Assembly (NCBI RefSeq): GCF_036373705.1
Contig: NC_089852.1
Location: 32,997,707 to 33,061,706 of the forward strand
Length of the DNA stretch: 64,000 nt
Direction of reading: 5' to 3'
Source: Amia ocellicauda
Lineage: Eukaryota; Chordata; Actinopteri; Amiiformes; Amiidae
The number at the start of each line of letters is the position of its first letter. Within the stretch, counting starts at the first letter, position 1. Made by a program: the position numbers and the translations under genes. The notes beneath the pieces are model-generated. The model worked only from the letters and a program-made list of their open reading frames with translations. It ran no database searches and was not told the DNA's origin. This document shows, piece by piece, positions 10,353 through 21,730 of the stretch.

Positions 10353-10692
10353 CTGTTGGTTAAAAAAAATTACAAATTTTATTTTACTACTACTACCACT
10401 ACTGCCATTGTAATGGATCATGAAACTTCAATCTGCAATAAGACACCTGCAAATTAAAAAATAGTAATTCATTAAAAAATGATGTTGTTCCAGGAGAAAA
10501 GGTTCTATAACTGTAGTTGCATTAAAATAAGGCTAACAGCCCATTTATAAGAAAGCACAGACAAAAAGCCCTAGTGGTAATCAGAGCGGACAAAACATTG
10601 CTCAGTGACATTCAGTCCTTACCTTTTCTTGTGCAGTGCATTGCAGACTGCTGTGGAAAGCTTGGAAGCAGAGCATGGAGTTTTATATAATT
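10353..10692 (-). promoter_or_regulatory. Putative TATA box, exon 1 and 5' intron of OR2
   Basis: On the minus strand, TATATAAAA (10689-10681) is followed by a strong donor AAAAG|GTAAGG (exon end 10623). A pyrimidine-rich acceptor TTTTTTTTAACCAACAG ends at 10353, nine bases before the preferred ATG. This predicts a first exon of about 30 nt and a 270-bp intron. The distance from TATA to donor and the sequence just after the TATA box ('catgctctgct' here, 'ctgtgctctgct' in OR1) closely match OR1, implying the whole promoter was duplicated with the gene. Confidence 0.62.
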
Positions 10693-13383
10693 CACAGCTT
10701 CCCCTGTGCCATGATCTTATTTTCAATTTACCCCAGCAGAGGGAAATCAAGTTTAATGTGAGACTGAGTCTTGAGGGCCCTTGCAGGATATTTGACACCG
10801 GAGCAACACCGGAGCATTCTCAGATATGCAGAATCTATAAATAGCAGCAATTACAATAAACTGTGTAAGAAGAAGCATTAGCATGTCTATCAGGCAATGA
10901 GGAAGTTCAAATTACAATGTTGGAGTTCAAGTTAATGTTTTTATGTTTTGTAAAATCTTTGCAGTTTGTTTCCAACTTTCTTCCCACGGTTATATGATAC
11001 ATAGAAAATATGTGCTCCCTCTGGGTGAGGACACCTATGGACTTGCTTGGAAATCTTGATCTATGAATACATCAGGACAAAATACCTCCATTGGGAATTA
11101 GTCTGCCTTCTTTTACATAATGTTGTGGAGACCATAATATTGTTACATTGTTATTATTTTTGTATAACTATGTTTTTCCTTATATGTTAAAGTTATATAA
11201 GGTATCAAAATAACAATATATAAGTACTAAAATAACTAACCAAAACACAATGCAACTTTCAATTTTGGGGTTTAGTTATTTAAATACACATTTACACATC
11301 GCAGCTTACTGCTTACTTACTTACATACATTAACAACAGACACAGTAAACTAGAATCATACTGTTTGAATTTTTGGTATTGCAGTTATTTCATAGGTTTA
11401 CCTTTAGATTATCAATATAAACAGTTTCTGATGAATTCAGCATCTATAAGTTCCTTTGCTTTATGGACAATTTCTATTCTTCCTTTCATTGCTTTGCACT
11501 GTCTTCAGCTATACTATAGCATCTTCAGACACCCTCATCTGCCAAATAATTCAGTAATAGTATGGGGGAAGAGAACATTTTATTTTTCAGTTATTCAAAT
11601 ACATAAAAATATACAGAACATCATTTGCATACACCCTTAAATTTATATATATATATATATACAACATTCAATATTCAATGTCTCACTCCTGTCTAAGTGT
11701 GCAGTTTTGATGTCCAGAGAATGTTTTAAATGTATTGAACTAGGGCTCTGTGAGAGTCATTATGATGTCTATAGACCCTGAAAAAAATGAAAACTACTTC
11801 ATAAAAAATGTTGAAAAGGCTGCATTTATGATCTACCAGCTCCATCTAGTGTTGTAGTGAACAAAACACCTGCACAACAGAATTGCAGGCAAGATCTAGG
11901 CAAGGCATTGTGAACACCATACTGCACCAAAAACAAGATACTCGGTGAAATGCATTTCAGCAAAACATTGGTACAGGTAATTATTTTTGTACTGATTCTC
12001 CTTTAAATTAAGAATTTAGATCATTTAGCTAAAGAGTAGTGTAGTCATGATGTAACTGAATTGTATTAACCAAGGGAATCAAAATATTTGCTATACTTAT
12101 CAAATTAAGTATACAAATAAAATCATGATATTATGTGTTTAAATAGATAAATACCCCTTAACAAATAGTAAGATTAAAATTTAAGACTGGAGTCTGCAAG
12201 TGTATAAGAAATACATACTATGTAGTTAGAATGTACTTTTGATTACTTTATTTTTCACAGACTATTGTTTTTTTCTTCAACATATATATTTGAATTATGT
12301 AGTATGTGCTAGTTTCCTCAAAAATGTGTAAACAATACTTAATAAAATTATACATAGTAAACTGAAGCTTAAATGTATGACAATATATTATATTATCATA
12401 GTACACATATTACATCTCAGTAGCAGTCTTTATAGCCAGTGTGTGTTTGTGTATACTCTATATGGTAACACTTTACAATAATGGGCATTAATTCCTCACA
12501 AATTGCAATAGTACAACACAGGAAAAACACATGAATACATTATGTAATTCTTGTAAACTCAGATTAAATTAATTTGTAATTCAAGTATGTGAATTCATTA
12601 TGATTTAAAGACTTTTATTCATATGGAATTCCTTTTTAATAAATTAAGTTGATCATATGTATAAATCATATCTTCACACATTAATTCATCTTTTCAACAA
12701 CCCCCTGGTGAGTGAGTAAGAGGGTATGAGTTAATTATGATTCATGGTTATTAAGGGTATTTTTTTCTCAGGTATGTTCCTCATGAATTCATGTCTAATT
12801 CCTTTGCTTCTTTAAAACTTAATCACATGTACTTCATGTTTACAGCCAATTAGTCATGACGTATTCATGTTACTTCCTTATGAACAATACATGAGCAGCC
12901 CATTATAGTAAAGTCATACACTATTCATGTTATTTCCTAATGAACACTACATGATCAAACAATTATAATAAGTCATTAGTCTATTGGCAAGAATGTATAC
13001 TGAAAGTTATATGTATAAGTATTTCATGCTATGCTATAAAAGATTTTATATATACTTATACACACATACATATGTAGCGATATCTGCTGTATGCTGTGGC
13101 ATATTGTAATAAAGTATGGGTATAGCTTTAAGAGACGTAACATAACATATGCAGGCACGGGATAGGAAGACTGGCGAGGGCCAGGGTATGTCATCCTCAC
13201 TCAACAATTCCACTGTTCGCCAACAGAGGTCAACATCACCAGAATTCTAAACTTGTCCTTCACATTCCCCAGCACCAATCATCCACTTGACATTCCTCAG
13301 CCTACTGTGGCCTTGAAGTGCAAAACACACGCAAATAAAAAACAAAAAGATGACTTTACAATTAAAACAAAACACCAGCAAAC
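10693..13383. other. AT-rich intergenic DNA with repeat traces
   Basis: No gene is supported. A (TA)n run lies at 11644-11661. Near 12463 the sequence 'tggtaacactttacaataa' looks like the left end of a common fish non-autonomous DNA transposon, and the following 500 bp has recurring 'ttcatgttattcctaatgaac'-like phrases, but no matching right end is found. The opening bases resemble those of the Merlin end at 14693. Confidence 0.4.
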
Positions 13384-13628
13384 TTAATAAAGTGTCTGCA
13401 ACATTACAAAAGTGTCAGCAAACTTAAAAAAGATGCTGCAAACTAACATAAAAAAGATGTTGCAAACTAACTTAAAAAAGATGTTGCAAACTAACTTAAA
13501 AAAGATGTTGCAAACTAACTTTAAAAAGTTGCTGCAAGCTAACTTAAAAAAGTGTATGCAAACTAACACAAAAAACTGTATGCTAACTTTTAAAAGTTGC
13601 TGCAAACTAAAAATAGTTGCAGCAGGCT
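13384..13628. repeat. Minisatellite, unit about 24 bp
   Basis: About ten tandem copies of a unit like 'aaaaaagatgttgcaaac' plus 'taactt'. The central copies (about 13440-13520) are nearly identical, while the flanking ones are diverged and sometimes 21 bp long. Because the unit is a multiple of three, both strands appear open here; those frames are artefacts. Confidence 0.85.
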
Positions 13629-13938
13629 AAAACTAATTCTCTACCGGAAATTACCATTAAAGTAGGCGGGCTTTGACTGCAAGGAGAAAAAAATTATTAG
13701 ATCTCTGCTGAGGAATCAGTATTCAATTGTGCAGACCAGGAAACGTCCTTCAGCAGATCAAGTTACTGTCATTCTATTGTCTTTCTGTTGTTTTCGTAGG
13801 TATTAAAAATACATCTAAAACACAAGACAGACTGGAGTATTTTATATGTGGTTTTACTTACAACATAAGGTGGGAAATATGAATTATAAAGAACGACATG
13901 TTTTGACTGGTAACACGCCTACACGTATCGTTTGGAGT

Positions 13939-13941
<3 letters not shown>

Positions 13942-13989
<48 letters not shown>

Positions 13990-14014
13990 ATAATAATAAT
14001 AGGCCTAGTAATAA

Positions 14015-14046
<32 letters not shown>

Positions 14047-14070
14047 ATAATAATAATAATAATAATAAAT
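13942..14070. repeat. (CTA)n/(TAA)n compound microsatellite
   Basis: Two runs of CTA each passing into TAA, separated by 'aggcctagtaataat'. A poly-Leu/Ile open frame across it is not a gene. Confidence 0.9.
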
Positions 14071-14240
14071 ACTTATGTTTGGACACATCCCGAATACCTC
14101 CTCGGTATTAGTGTACACTTCTGCCATTGTTCTGACAGGGCAAACGAGGCTTATACGTGTATTTTATTCCAAACACAATATTGTGGATGTAGTAGTAATA
14201 AACTCTTCCAATGCAGATGAAATAATTTGCTCCCCTTACA

Positions 14241-14430
14241 CTGGGTCTGATTAAATCAAAACTTTGACCCACCTGCTAATAGAGAACTACAGAACTGCAT
14301 TATGTTGCATCTTCATTTTCACTAGTAAGATGCCACTTTCTTCAAATTATAAATGTAACCGCTATGATGTACAGATTAGCAATTTTCTCTTAGCGGTTGT
14401 GTCAAAGTTTAGATTTAATCTGGCCCTGGG
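14241..14430. mobile_element. Fold-back MITE, copy 1
   Basis: Left arm 'gattaaatcaaaactttgac' (about 14249) and right arm 'gtcaaagtttagatttaatc' (to about 14420) are inverted copies, with a second inverted pair just inside ('ctgctaatagagaact' versus 'ttctcttagcgg'). No coding capacity. A better preserved relative lies at 19033-19214 inside the Merlin element. Confidence 0.65.
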
Positions 14431-14692
14431 TTTGTTTGCTTTGAAACAGTGTATCAGTGTGCTGCTGTTAACACTTGCCTTGTGTACAAATGTGCAGTTT
14501 GAACTCATTTTTGAGATTCACTTCCGTGAAAAAACGGATATTTATATTTTACATGATTAGTGCGTATAATAAATGGCTGCATGCCGCTTACAATAACACA
14601 TTTATAAAGGTAATTAAGTAATTATATACAGTAGTCCACCAAACACATTTCAGTCTACCTCTGATGAAACAGAATACATGTGTGCGTTCACG

Positions 14693-15954
14693 TGGTAACG
14701 CTTTATTTGAACACCCCTCTATGTAGCCTACATAAAGGCTACATAACACAGCCATAATACATTCATAACCAGCCATAGCCATTTTTCCAACTGACATAAC
14801 AGGCACATAAGTATTCATAACACTGATTATAGCACTCTCTATTAAATGTTTGACATAATCATACATGCCACATGTCATAAAGTGATTCGACCTGATTTTG
14901 GGGGTAAAGTGTCATAATGCAGGTATAAATACGTATAAGACATAATGTTATAACACTCTGCCATGAAACATGGGACATAACATCTTGCCATAGGACACCA
15001 AAGAAAATTGTAGATTTCAATGGAAGAAAATGTATGCAGCTTGGTACATATTGTTCCCATCATAATTAATATTGTGTTCTGTTCATTGTGGACCTAAATG
15101 GATTATTGATGTACATCTGTATCTTATTGTTTGATCATGTCACACTTTTCTTATTTTATAATAAATATATACCTTTGTAGCTCAAATGAAGGACCATGTC
15201 AATCTTTTACTTGCTGCTCTTTTTTGTGCTGCTTAAATGGAAGTAAGCTACCCATTTCTATATGTAGATTAAGTATATTCAATAAACCAGGACATTAACA
15301 TGTATTATAACAGTGGTATAAGGTGTTGCAAGAGTTATAACACTCACATTACATTGCTATGAAGGATTTTTTGCAATTCAAATAAACTGACATACATATT
15401 ATAGGTCATATCACTTTCATAAACACTTCTTCCAGTGTTATTTGCTTGAATACAGAGTAATAACACACTCAACACCAATGCAAGTAAACAGCTTTATTAC
15501 AAAATAAAAAGGCTAGTTTGCCATAGTAAAATGTACAGGTAGGCCTTTTCGGTCAATGTAAAAAATACAAACAAAATAGACATATATAGATTTACATGTT
15601 GCTGTATTTTTTAGATATACATTCAGTTTTGTGTGTAAGTGTGTCCTCGTATTTAAAACAAACAAATAAAAAAGATTCTGTAGGTCAGAGTCATTGCACT
15701 TTGAATCAAACCTAACAAATGTTTGATCAATGTTTTTCTTTTCTTCTTTAAAAGTAAAATATGTTAAACATTCAGAATTTGAACCTTTTCACATCATGGA
15801 AAAGTCTGCCTAGAACACCATTGTGATGTCTTCTGCCTAACCAATGATTCCACTCAATTATTTTTAAATGTTGTCGAAGTAGCTTCTTTGTGAGGTTCCC
15901 TCGATGGCGCCATACCTCCAACTTAAAGGTCTTCTCTAAATGCTGAGTATGAGC
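14693..15954 (+). repeat. Left terminal inverted repeat of the Merlin element
   Basis: About 1,262 bp, matching 21539-22809 in reverse with only rare mismatches and a small deletion near 15930. Its inner 183 bp (15772-15954, minus strand) is a copy of the end of the transposase coding sequence including its stop codon, so the repeat extends into the gene. Just inside it, 15985-16038 repeats part of the TIR (15668-15722) in direct orientation, a trace of an earlier rearrangement. Confidence 0.88.
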
Positions 15955-16343
15955 AGTGTTTATAAAATAATAATGTATTTATAAAAAAGATTCTGTAGGT
16001 CAAAGTCATTGCATTTTTTATCAAACCTAACAAATGTCTCTATTCTGATATTTTCAAGAGTAAACATACAATAATATCAGCTTAAAAAAAAGGTTTGCAA
16101 GAGACCAACACGTGCTTTAGAGAAAAAATACACATTTGAAAAAAAAAAAATGTAATTATCTATTTTGATTATTAAATCCAGTTATATTTTTACAGAAGGA
16201 GAGTTTTACTGTAAGATTTTCAGTATTCATTGAAACTTGTACAGTATTGGAAGAAGTTTTCCATTTTCTTTCATTTGGTCAATTTTTTCTTTGATCAGAG
16301 AATCAATTCTTATGAAACAGCGAATAGAAAAGTCACGGAGTGT

Positions 16344-18597
16344 TTATTTTTTTTCATCAAACTTTTCCACAGAGGTAAATGCTTCTGGAGCAGCTATTTT
16401 TAATTCTGCAATGGGTGCTGTTCGAGAGATTGTGTTGCGATCCACACCCACTTTTTCAAAGGCTTTTGCCATTGATGTACATTTCTGAAACTTATGGAGA
16501 GCCTTCTTGTAAGGGTGAATAACTCCGCTGATGGTTGTCACTGCAGAAAAAATAAAACACTTTCTGACATAACTGTACATTTTGCAAGAAATACAATAGT
16601 TATATTTATATTATTTTTAAGATTCTCTTATCATGGCAACAGACAGAATTTGCAGACTGAAATGAGGTTAGTATTTTATTTAAATTATTTCAAATGTTAT
16701 TTTCCATGTGAAATTAATTGGAACATTTAACAAATAAAAGATTAAGATATTTTCATATATATTCTCTGTATAGGAAGTTGAAGAAAGTGTTTTGTGATAA
16801 TTATATAATGTTTTATATTAATACTAGCATTAGAAGTAGTTTTGTATACAGACTGAGCAGATTAGATTTAGCAGGACAAGTAAAGGGTCAACAAGGTCGA
16901 TTTGTTAGAAACTCCTGTCAGTAATGAAAGATTACACAGTGCTGAAATAGCCTACAGATGTCTGCTGTGAATTTGTTTATGACTTAATCGTTTTTCCAGA
17001 TAGGCAGGAATTGTTTCTGTTAATGAGCGATTGACACTAGGTAAATGACGACCATGGGATCGCATCTTCCTAGTGCACATCAAAGACGGACATCTGCTTT
17101 GTATCCATCACCTCTTCACGGGAGGACAGATCGTAAACGGACCCGGACCTGTATCTTCTGATTGGATGAACGGCCATAAGATGTTACGTCATTTTTCCTA
17201 TAAAGCTGCACTCATGTTTGTAAACATTAAGTCTCACTGAAGGAATTATTCCTGACGTGGAGCTTCCGAGACGGCTCGATTAAAGTTCTATTTGCTTTAT
17301 CTCCACGACTTCTCCACTTATTTCCCACACGGTTCTACAGTGTTAATTAAAAGAAATTTATAAGAACTACTTGTGTATGTCTAGAATGGTATTCATACAC
17401 ATTCAATATTCCAACACCCAGGGTGGTATAGACGGTAAAAAAACATTTATTCATCCAATCAAATTGCTTGTTCAGTGCTTCATAGCCACAGTTGAGATTT
17501 TTAATATAAATACATGTATAGTGTATGCCTACTTCTTATTCTTTTTTCCCTTTGTGGTTTTCTATGCTTTGACTTGGTCTTCTTTGCCTTATGCTTACTT
17601 TTCATTCTGACTTCATCTGATGAGTCAGAAGATGTGACTAAAGTGTCTTCACTTTCCTCTGACTCATCAGAAGAAATCTTGATGCTCACAGATTTGGCCG
17701 GAGAACCTGTGAAATCAATTAAAAAATATAAATGTATTTCTGTTATTTACTTAACATCAGACATAGATAATAATATAAAGATATATAGTATTTTTTTGTT
17801 TGTAATTTCAGATTAGCTTAATAGACCCTACACTAGACATTCACAACATACCAATTAATGATAAATTTAAGTCAAATTAATCAAATCAAAAATCTAAATT
17901 TTATTTCTACAAATATACATAATATAACAAGTAATTCAAACCCAGCATTGCCATATGCTCGAAATATTACATGATGGTTCAATTAAGCCAGAAGACACAT
18001 CACTGTCAATTATAGACAATTATAGTTATCAAACAATATAAACAATATCCCATAAATTAAACAACATTTTTGCAGACAATACTGTATGTACGTATATATG
18101 TGTGTATTTATATATAAACCATATACTAATTTTCCAGATATCTCAGCAAGAGAATTTAAAGTTTTACATAAACATACCTGAGAGACTCTTATTAAGTTGC
18201 AGCTGCAGAAAGTCTTTATCAGCCCTAAGGTCCTTTATTGTGTCTTCCATCATTATATTTTTAATTCTTTCGCCTTGCAGTTCTGCTCTTAATTTTTGTA
18301 TCTCCATTGAAGCAGTAGGATACATAATACTGACCTCTGCAATACATATCCAGAACAATTATTTTACTGGTGAATAATTGTATTGTTACAATGTATCACA
18401 TTTAAGAAAGGAGAAAAAACTATTTAATTAAAGAAGAAAGCTATTCATGTACCTCTTCTTTTCCTTGGAGACTGTTCATTCAATAGTGACTCTGGTTTCA
18501 TTCCTGAAACGTGTGCTTTTTCTTGAGGTTGTTCTGTGTCTTCAAGCAGATGTCTGGGTTTCTTTATATTTCGATTAGTCATCCTTCTAACTTCCAT
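16344..18597 (-). CDS. Four-exon CCDC106-like gene inside the Merlin transposon
   Basis: Exons on the minus strand: 18597-18453, 18336-18178, 17706-17533 and 16540-16344. All introns start GT and end AG, all three junctions are phase 1, and the spliced length is 675 nt, giving an uninterrupted 224-aa protein. An acceptor at 18603-18604 implies a further 5' UTR exon. Exon 1 is basic (MEVRRMTNRNIKK). Exon 2 is a predicted coiled coil (MEIQKLRAELQGERIKN and following). Exon 3 is acidic/serine-rich then strongly basic (KHKAKKTKSKHRK), nuclear-signal-like. Exon 4 has 'FEKVGVDRNTISRTAPIAEL' and IAAPEAF, which I recognise as the C-terminal domain of CCDC106-like proteins; that match is from memory. 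An AATAAA overlaps the stop. Function unknown; it could be a DNA-binding partner of the transposase or a captured host gene. The solo LTR at about 16757 sits antisense in the last intron without breaking the exons. Confidence 0.75.
16757..17339 (+). mobile_element. Solo LTR, family L, copy 1 (in intron of CCDC106-like gene)
   Basis: About 575 bp matching the solo LTRs at 34668, 62134 and 63148. It carries a TATA box ('cctataaagctgcac', about 17201) and an ATTAAAG poly(A)-like signal near 17278, and ends 'ggttctaca'. Its first bases are diverged ('attctctgtatagg' where the others have 'tgaagactctgtatagg'), and no target duplication is visible. It is oriented opposite to the gene it interrupts. 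Confidence 0.8.
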
Positions 18598-19032
18598 GTT
18601 TCCTGTACAATTTAGAGTTCATCATATATATATAGGGGGAGAGAAAGGGCTTGGGGCCTAATGGCGATCCTTATTGCTAAAGTTAGTCAAATGTAACAAT
18701 AAACAGTTGGGAGTAAGTAAAACATAGTCGTTTTAGCCTTTTACTAAGTTCAAGTTCATTAATAATGATAGTTGGGCTAATTTATGTAACGCTTAAAAGC
18801 TTAGGACTGTGATATCGTACTAGTCGAATGCTGGCAATAATGTCTGTATGTGTGTGTGCGTATATATATAATATACATTTATTTTATGTTATATAATTAC
18901 AGATTTCTAGTGTTCTTAAGCACGATCTAGTAAATTAATTAATTCACGAACCATTTGTCCAATAAACACATATAATTTTTAACGAAGTGCAAATTTTCAA
19001 ATTCTCCCATGCATGTATCTTTTGTTATGACG

Positions 19033-19214
19033 TGGGCGGGATTAAATCAAAACTTTGTCTCACCCGCTAATCGAAAACTACAAACTGTACTCAGTGGCAG
19101 GTTTATTTGTTGTAAGGGTGCTATTTTCTTCTTCTCATAAATGTACCACTATTATGTACAGACTTGTAGTTTTCTATTAGCGGGTGGGTCAAAGTTTTTA
19201 TTTAATCCCGCCCA
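19033..19214. mobile_element. Fold-back MITE, copy 2 (182 bp), nested in Merlin
   Basis: Ends 'tgggcgggattaaatcaaaa' and 'tttttatttaatcccgccca' are inverted copies, and the match continues inward ('cacccgctaatcgaaaacta' versus 'tagttttctattagcgggtg'). The whole unit can fold into one long hairpin. It is a relative of 14241-14430. No clear target duplication. Confidence 0.75.
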
Positions 19215-19506
19215 TTGTTCATTCAATTAATTATCAAATTGCTGCTCTTACCAACGTACTCAGCTCCACTCCTCACACTTGCTAGACGCACTGTGCTCAA
19301 GTCAACACTCGTGTATCTACAGTGGGTTTAGAATGCTTTGATTCATCACGAAGTAAATCATGTTACATTGTTGATTACTTGGCAAAGTAAAATAATTTAA
19401 ACATTTCTAAACATACATTTTTTGAAAATTATAAATTATATATTTTGTACTAATAATTACAATCGATAGGCAAATGTGTGGAATGTGCCGTTATTAAATT
19501 AAAATG

Positions 19507-19714
19507 TGTGTGTGTGTGAGAGAGCGGGAATGCAAAGGTATGCATTAATAAGCTATCATAATACGTTTCTGTTACTACTACTACTACTACTACTACTACT
19601 CAGGGGCGTCGTAAGGGGGTAGGCATCCTAGGCAATTGCCTGGTGCCCCGGGCTCAGGGGGCCCCCCAAAATGTGAACATACCCTAGAATCACCTCTACT
19701 ACTACTACTACTAC

Positions 19715-19765
<51 letters not shown>
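19507..19765. repeat. Microsatellites (TG)n, (TAC)n, (TAA)n around a GC-rich insert
   Basis: TAC repeats at 19573-19601 and TAC/TAA repeats at about 19697-19766 flank a GC-rich segment ('caggggcgtcgtaagggggt' to 'ggggccccccaaaatg'). That segment resembles an end of a hAT-type non-autonomous element. The poly-Ile frame across it is spurious. Confidence 0.6.
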
Positions 19766-19767
<2 letters not shown>

Positions 19768-19929
19768 TTTAGTAGGCACAACTGAGTAATTTGTTTGAAC
19801 CACAGAACGTTTAATAATGTTCCTTTAATGCATACAGATAATTTGTGCATTACAGAATTTAGACACAGAGACAAGTATTCATTCAATTAAATCTGTTTAT
19901 ATAGATATTAAAACACTTGTATGTAACAG

Positions 19930-21730
19930 GGCAAGATGACTGGTGTCTGTATACAAAAGGAGTTGCTGAGGCTTATTCATTCAAGACCAACAAAAAAAAT
20001 CAAAGAAAAACGATTGAGTGGATGCAGCACAAAGGATTGTTAAGAAGCAAAGTAAGATGCAAAGTGTGTAATAATTCAATGCGACTTCAGAAACATAATA
20101 ATTGTGATGGTTGTATATGGTAAGTTTTTACCTTTACTTATAATAAATTATAGGATAGTACAAATAAACACTATAGAGTACTAAACTATATGAATGTTTG
20201 CATAGGTTGGACTAACACTATTATTAAATAATAGTGGTTGTTTAAATAAATATTATTAATTTCTTAATCCTAGGCAATGTCGCAGTAGAAGCCATACAAA
20301 GAGAACAGCATCAGTTGCTATTGGTTCGATATTCTTCAAGTCTCACAGACCCCTTAGAAGCTGTCTGGAATTCATGTACAGGTTTGAAAATGTAATTTGT
20401 TTCCTAAAACATAATAGTAATACAAGTTTATCAGTTCTCCTTTGGTGAATTTATATGGTGTGTCTATTGAAACTTTGAATTCTTAGCTTGTGTGACTGTA
20501 AACCAAATAAATATCATTAGGGTGAATGACCAAGTGGCATGATTTGTTGCCTAAACCTTATTACATTTTAAATGCTATTTATTTAATTGGTGTGAAAGGT
20601 TCTCCCAAGGTCTGCTACTGCGGCAGATAGACATGATGGAAGATGGAATTGCTGGCAGTTCATCGACACTGACCAGAATGGCCAAAAAGATAAGAATGGT
20701 AAATGTTTTGCACAAGATGTAATGTTGGCATAGATTGTGTAGTATACGCAATAAGATTATATATAATAATAACAATTTCTGAAAGCAGAGAACTAGAAAT
20801 GAAAAATAAACAGAAATGGTTTTCAAGTTCATCATTACAAACTAATGTGCCATATTATTTTGTAAAGAGTGCTTTATTTTACTTTTTTCAGGTTTGCCTT
20901 CAAGCTGTTCAGAGGCTTAAGAGGCGTGGTATGAGAGTTGGTGGTACTCGCCATTTTGTTGTCTTGGATGAGAGCAAATTTGCCCACAAAAGAAATGTAT
21001 GTTCAGTAATTATGGATTTATCCATGATTCAAAATCTCCAAATGACCATGTACCATTCACACAAATATTTACAGAATTGTTATCAAAGATATTTAAATAT
21101 CTTTAATATTAAAAAATGATATTATACAAAATTTGGTATAACAGGTATATAGAGTGTATTAATGTGGAGCAAATTTTTCACTAATATTTTAATTGTTTTA
21201 ATCTTTGCCTTGAATATGTTTAACATGGTATTCCTTTCATTTGTATGTTGTATAAACCATACACATTTAACACTTAATATGTTCTCTATATTTTCAGTAT
21301 GCCCGTGGTAGATTTGGAAATACATGGCGGAGAGACAGGAAATGGGTCTTTGGCATCCTTGAAGTTGGCGCTACATCAAGAAGGCCTATCCTAAAACTTG
21401 TGAAAACACGTTCCTGACGACATCTCCTGCCCTTAATTTGCTGCTATGTGAAAAGAGTCCGGGGGAGTCCTTGACCAACTTGGCTACCGTCATTAACCTG
21501 TTTGCCACAATCGGCACTTTGTAAATCCAATCAGTGGGGCTCATACTCAGAATTTAGAGAGGGCATGGCAAACCTTTAAGTTGGAGGTATGGCGCCATCG
21601 AGGGAACCTCACAAAGAAGCTACTTCGACAACATTTAAAAATAATTGAGTGGAATCATTGGTTAGGCAGAAGACATCACAATGGTGTTCTAGGTAGACTT
21701 TTCCATGATGTGAAAAGGTTCAAATTCTGA
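19930..21730 (+). pseudogene. Merlin (IS1016-like) transposase, five exons, inactivated
   Basis: Exons 19930-20119, 20274-20381, 20599-20698, 20892-20996 and 21298-21730 all have GT/AG borders and matching phases, about 312 codons. Order: a zinc-ribbon-like part (CKVCNNSMRL...CDGCIWQCR, with TASVAIGSIFFKS after it), a helical linker (FSQGLLLRQIDMMEDGIA), then the DDE-type core with FVVLDESKFAHKR, YARGRFGNTW and RKWVFGILEVG, and a C-terminal part with HTQNLERAW and IIEWNHWLGRR. These are signature motifs of Merlin transposases. The copy is dead: TGA stop at 21415-21417, a frame change and apparent short deletion near 21465 that removes the region expected to hold the second catalytic aspartate, and a TAA near 21494. 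A start codon probably lies in an unseen upstream exon. The last 190 bases lie within the right inverted repeat. Confidence 0.82.

Larger units (their letters stand above)
18603..19929. other. Divergent intergenic region of the Merlin element
   Basis: This lies between the 5' ends of the two transposon genes and must hold their promoters and probably an upstream exon of each. I cannot place a convincing TATA box. It has a (TG)n/(TA)n run near 18845-18875, a fold-back MITE (19033-19214) and a microsatellite-rich part (19507-19765). Confidence 0.5.

Noticed and set aside
13384-13630. Two overlapping frames on opposite strands with repeated KKMLQTN / FFKLVCN units
   Set aside because: Artefact of a 24-bp minisatellite that lacks stops in both directions.
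13846-14220. 124-codon frame with long poly-Leu/Ile stretch
   Set aside because: It is the translation of a CTA/TAA microsatellite.
14588-15063. Two short frames (96 and 62 codons) mirrored at 22439-22818
   Set aside because: They lie in the Merlin terminal inverted repeats, outside the transposase, and have no domain; the mirrored copies reflect the repeat, not a gene pair.
19596-19886. Poly-isoleucine frame on the minus strand
   Set aside because: Translation of a TAA/TAC microsatellite; no protein features.
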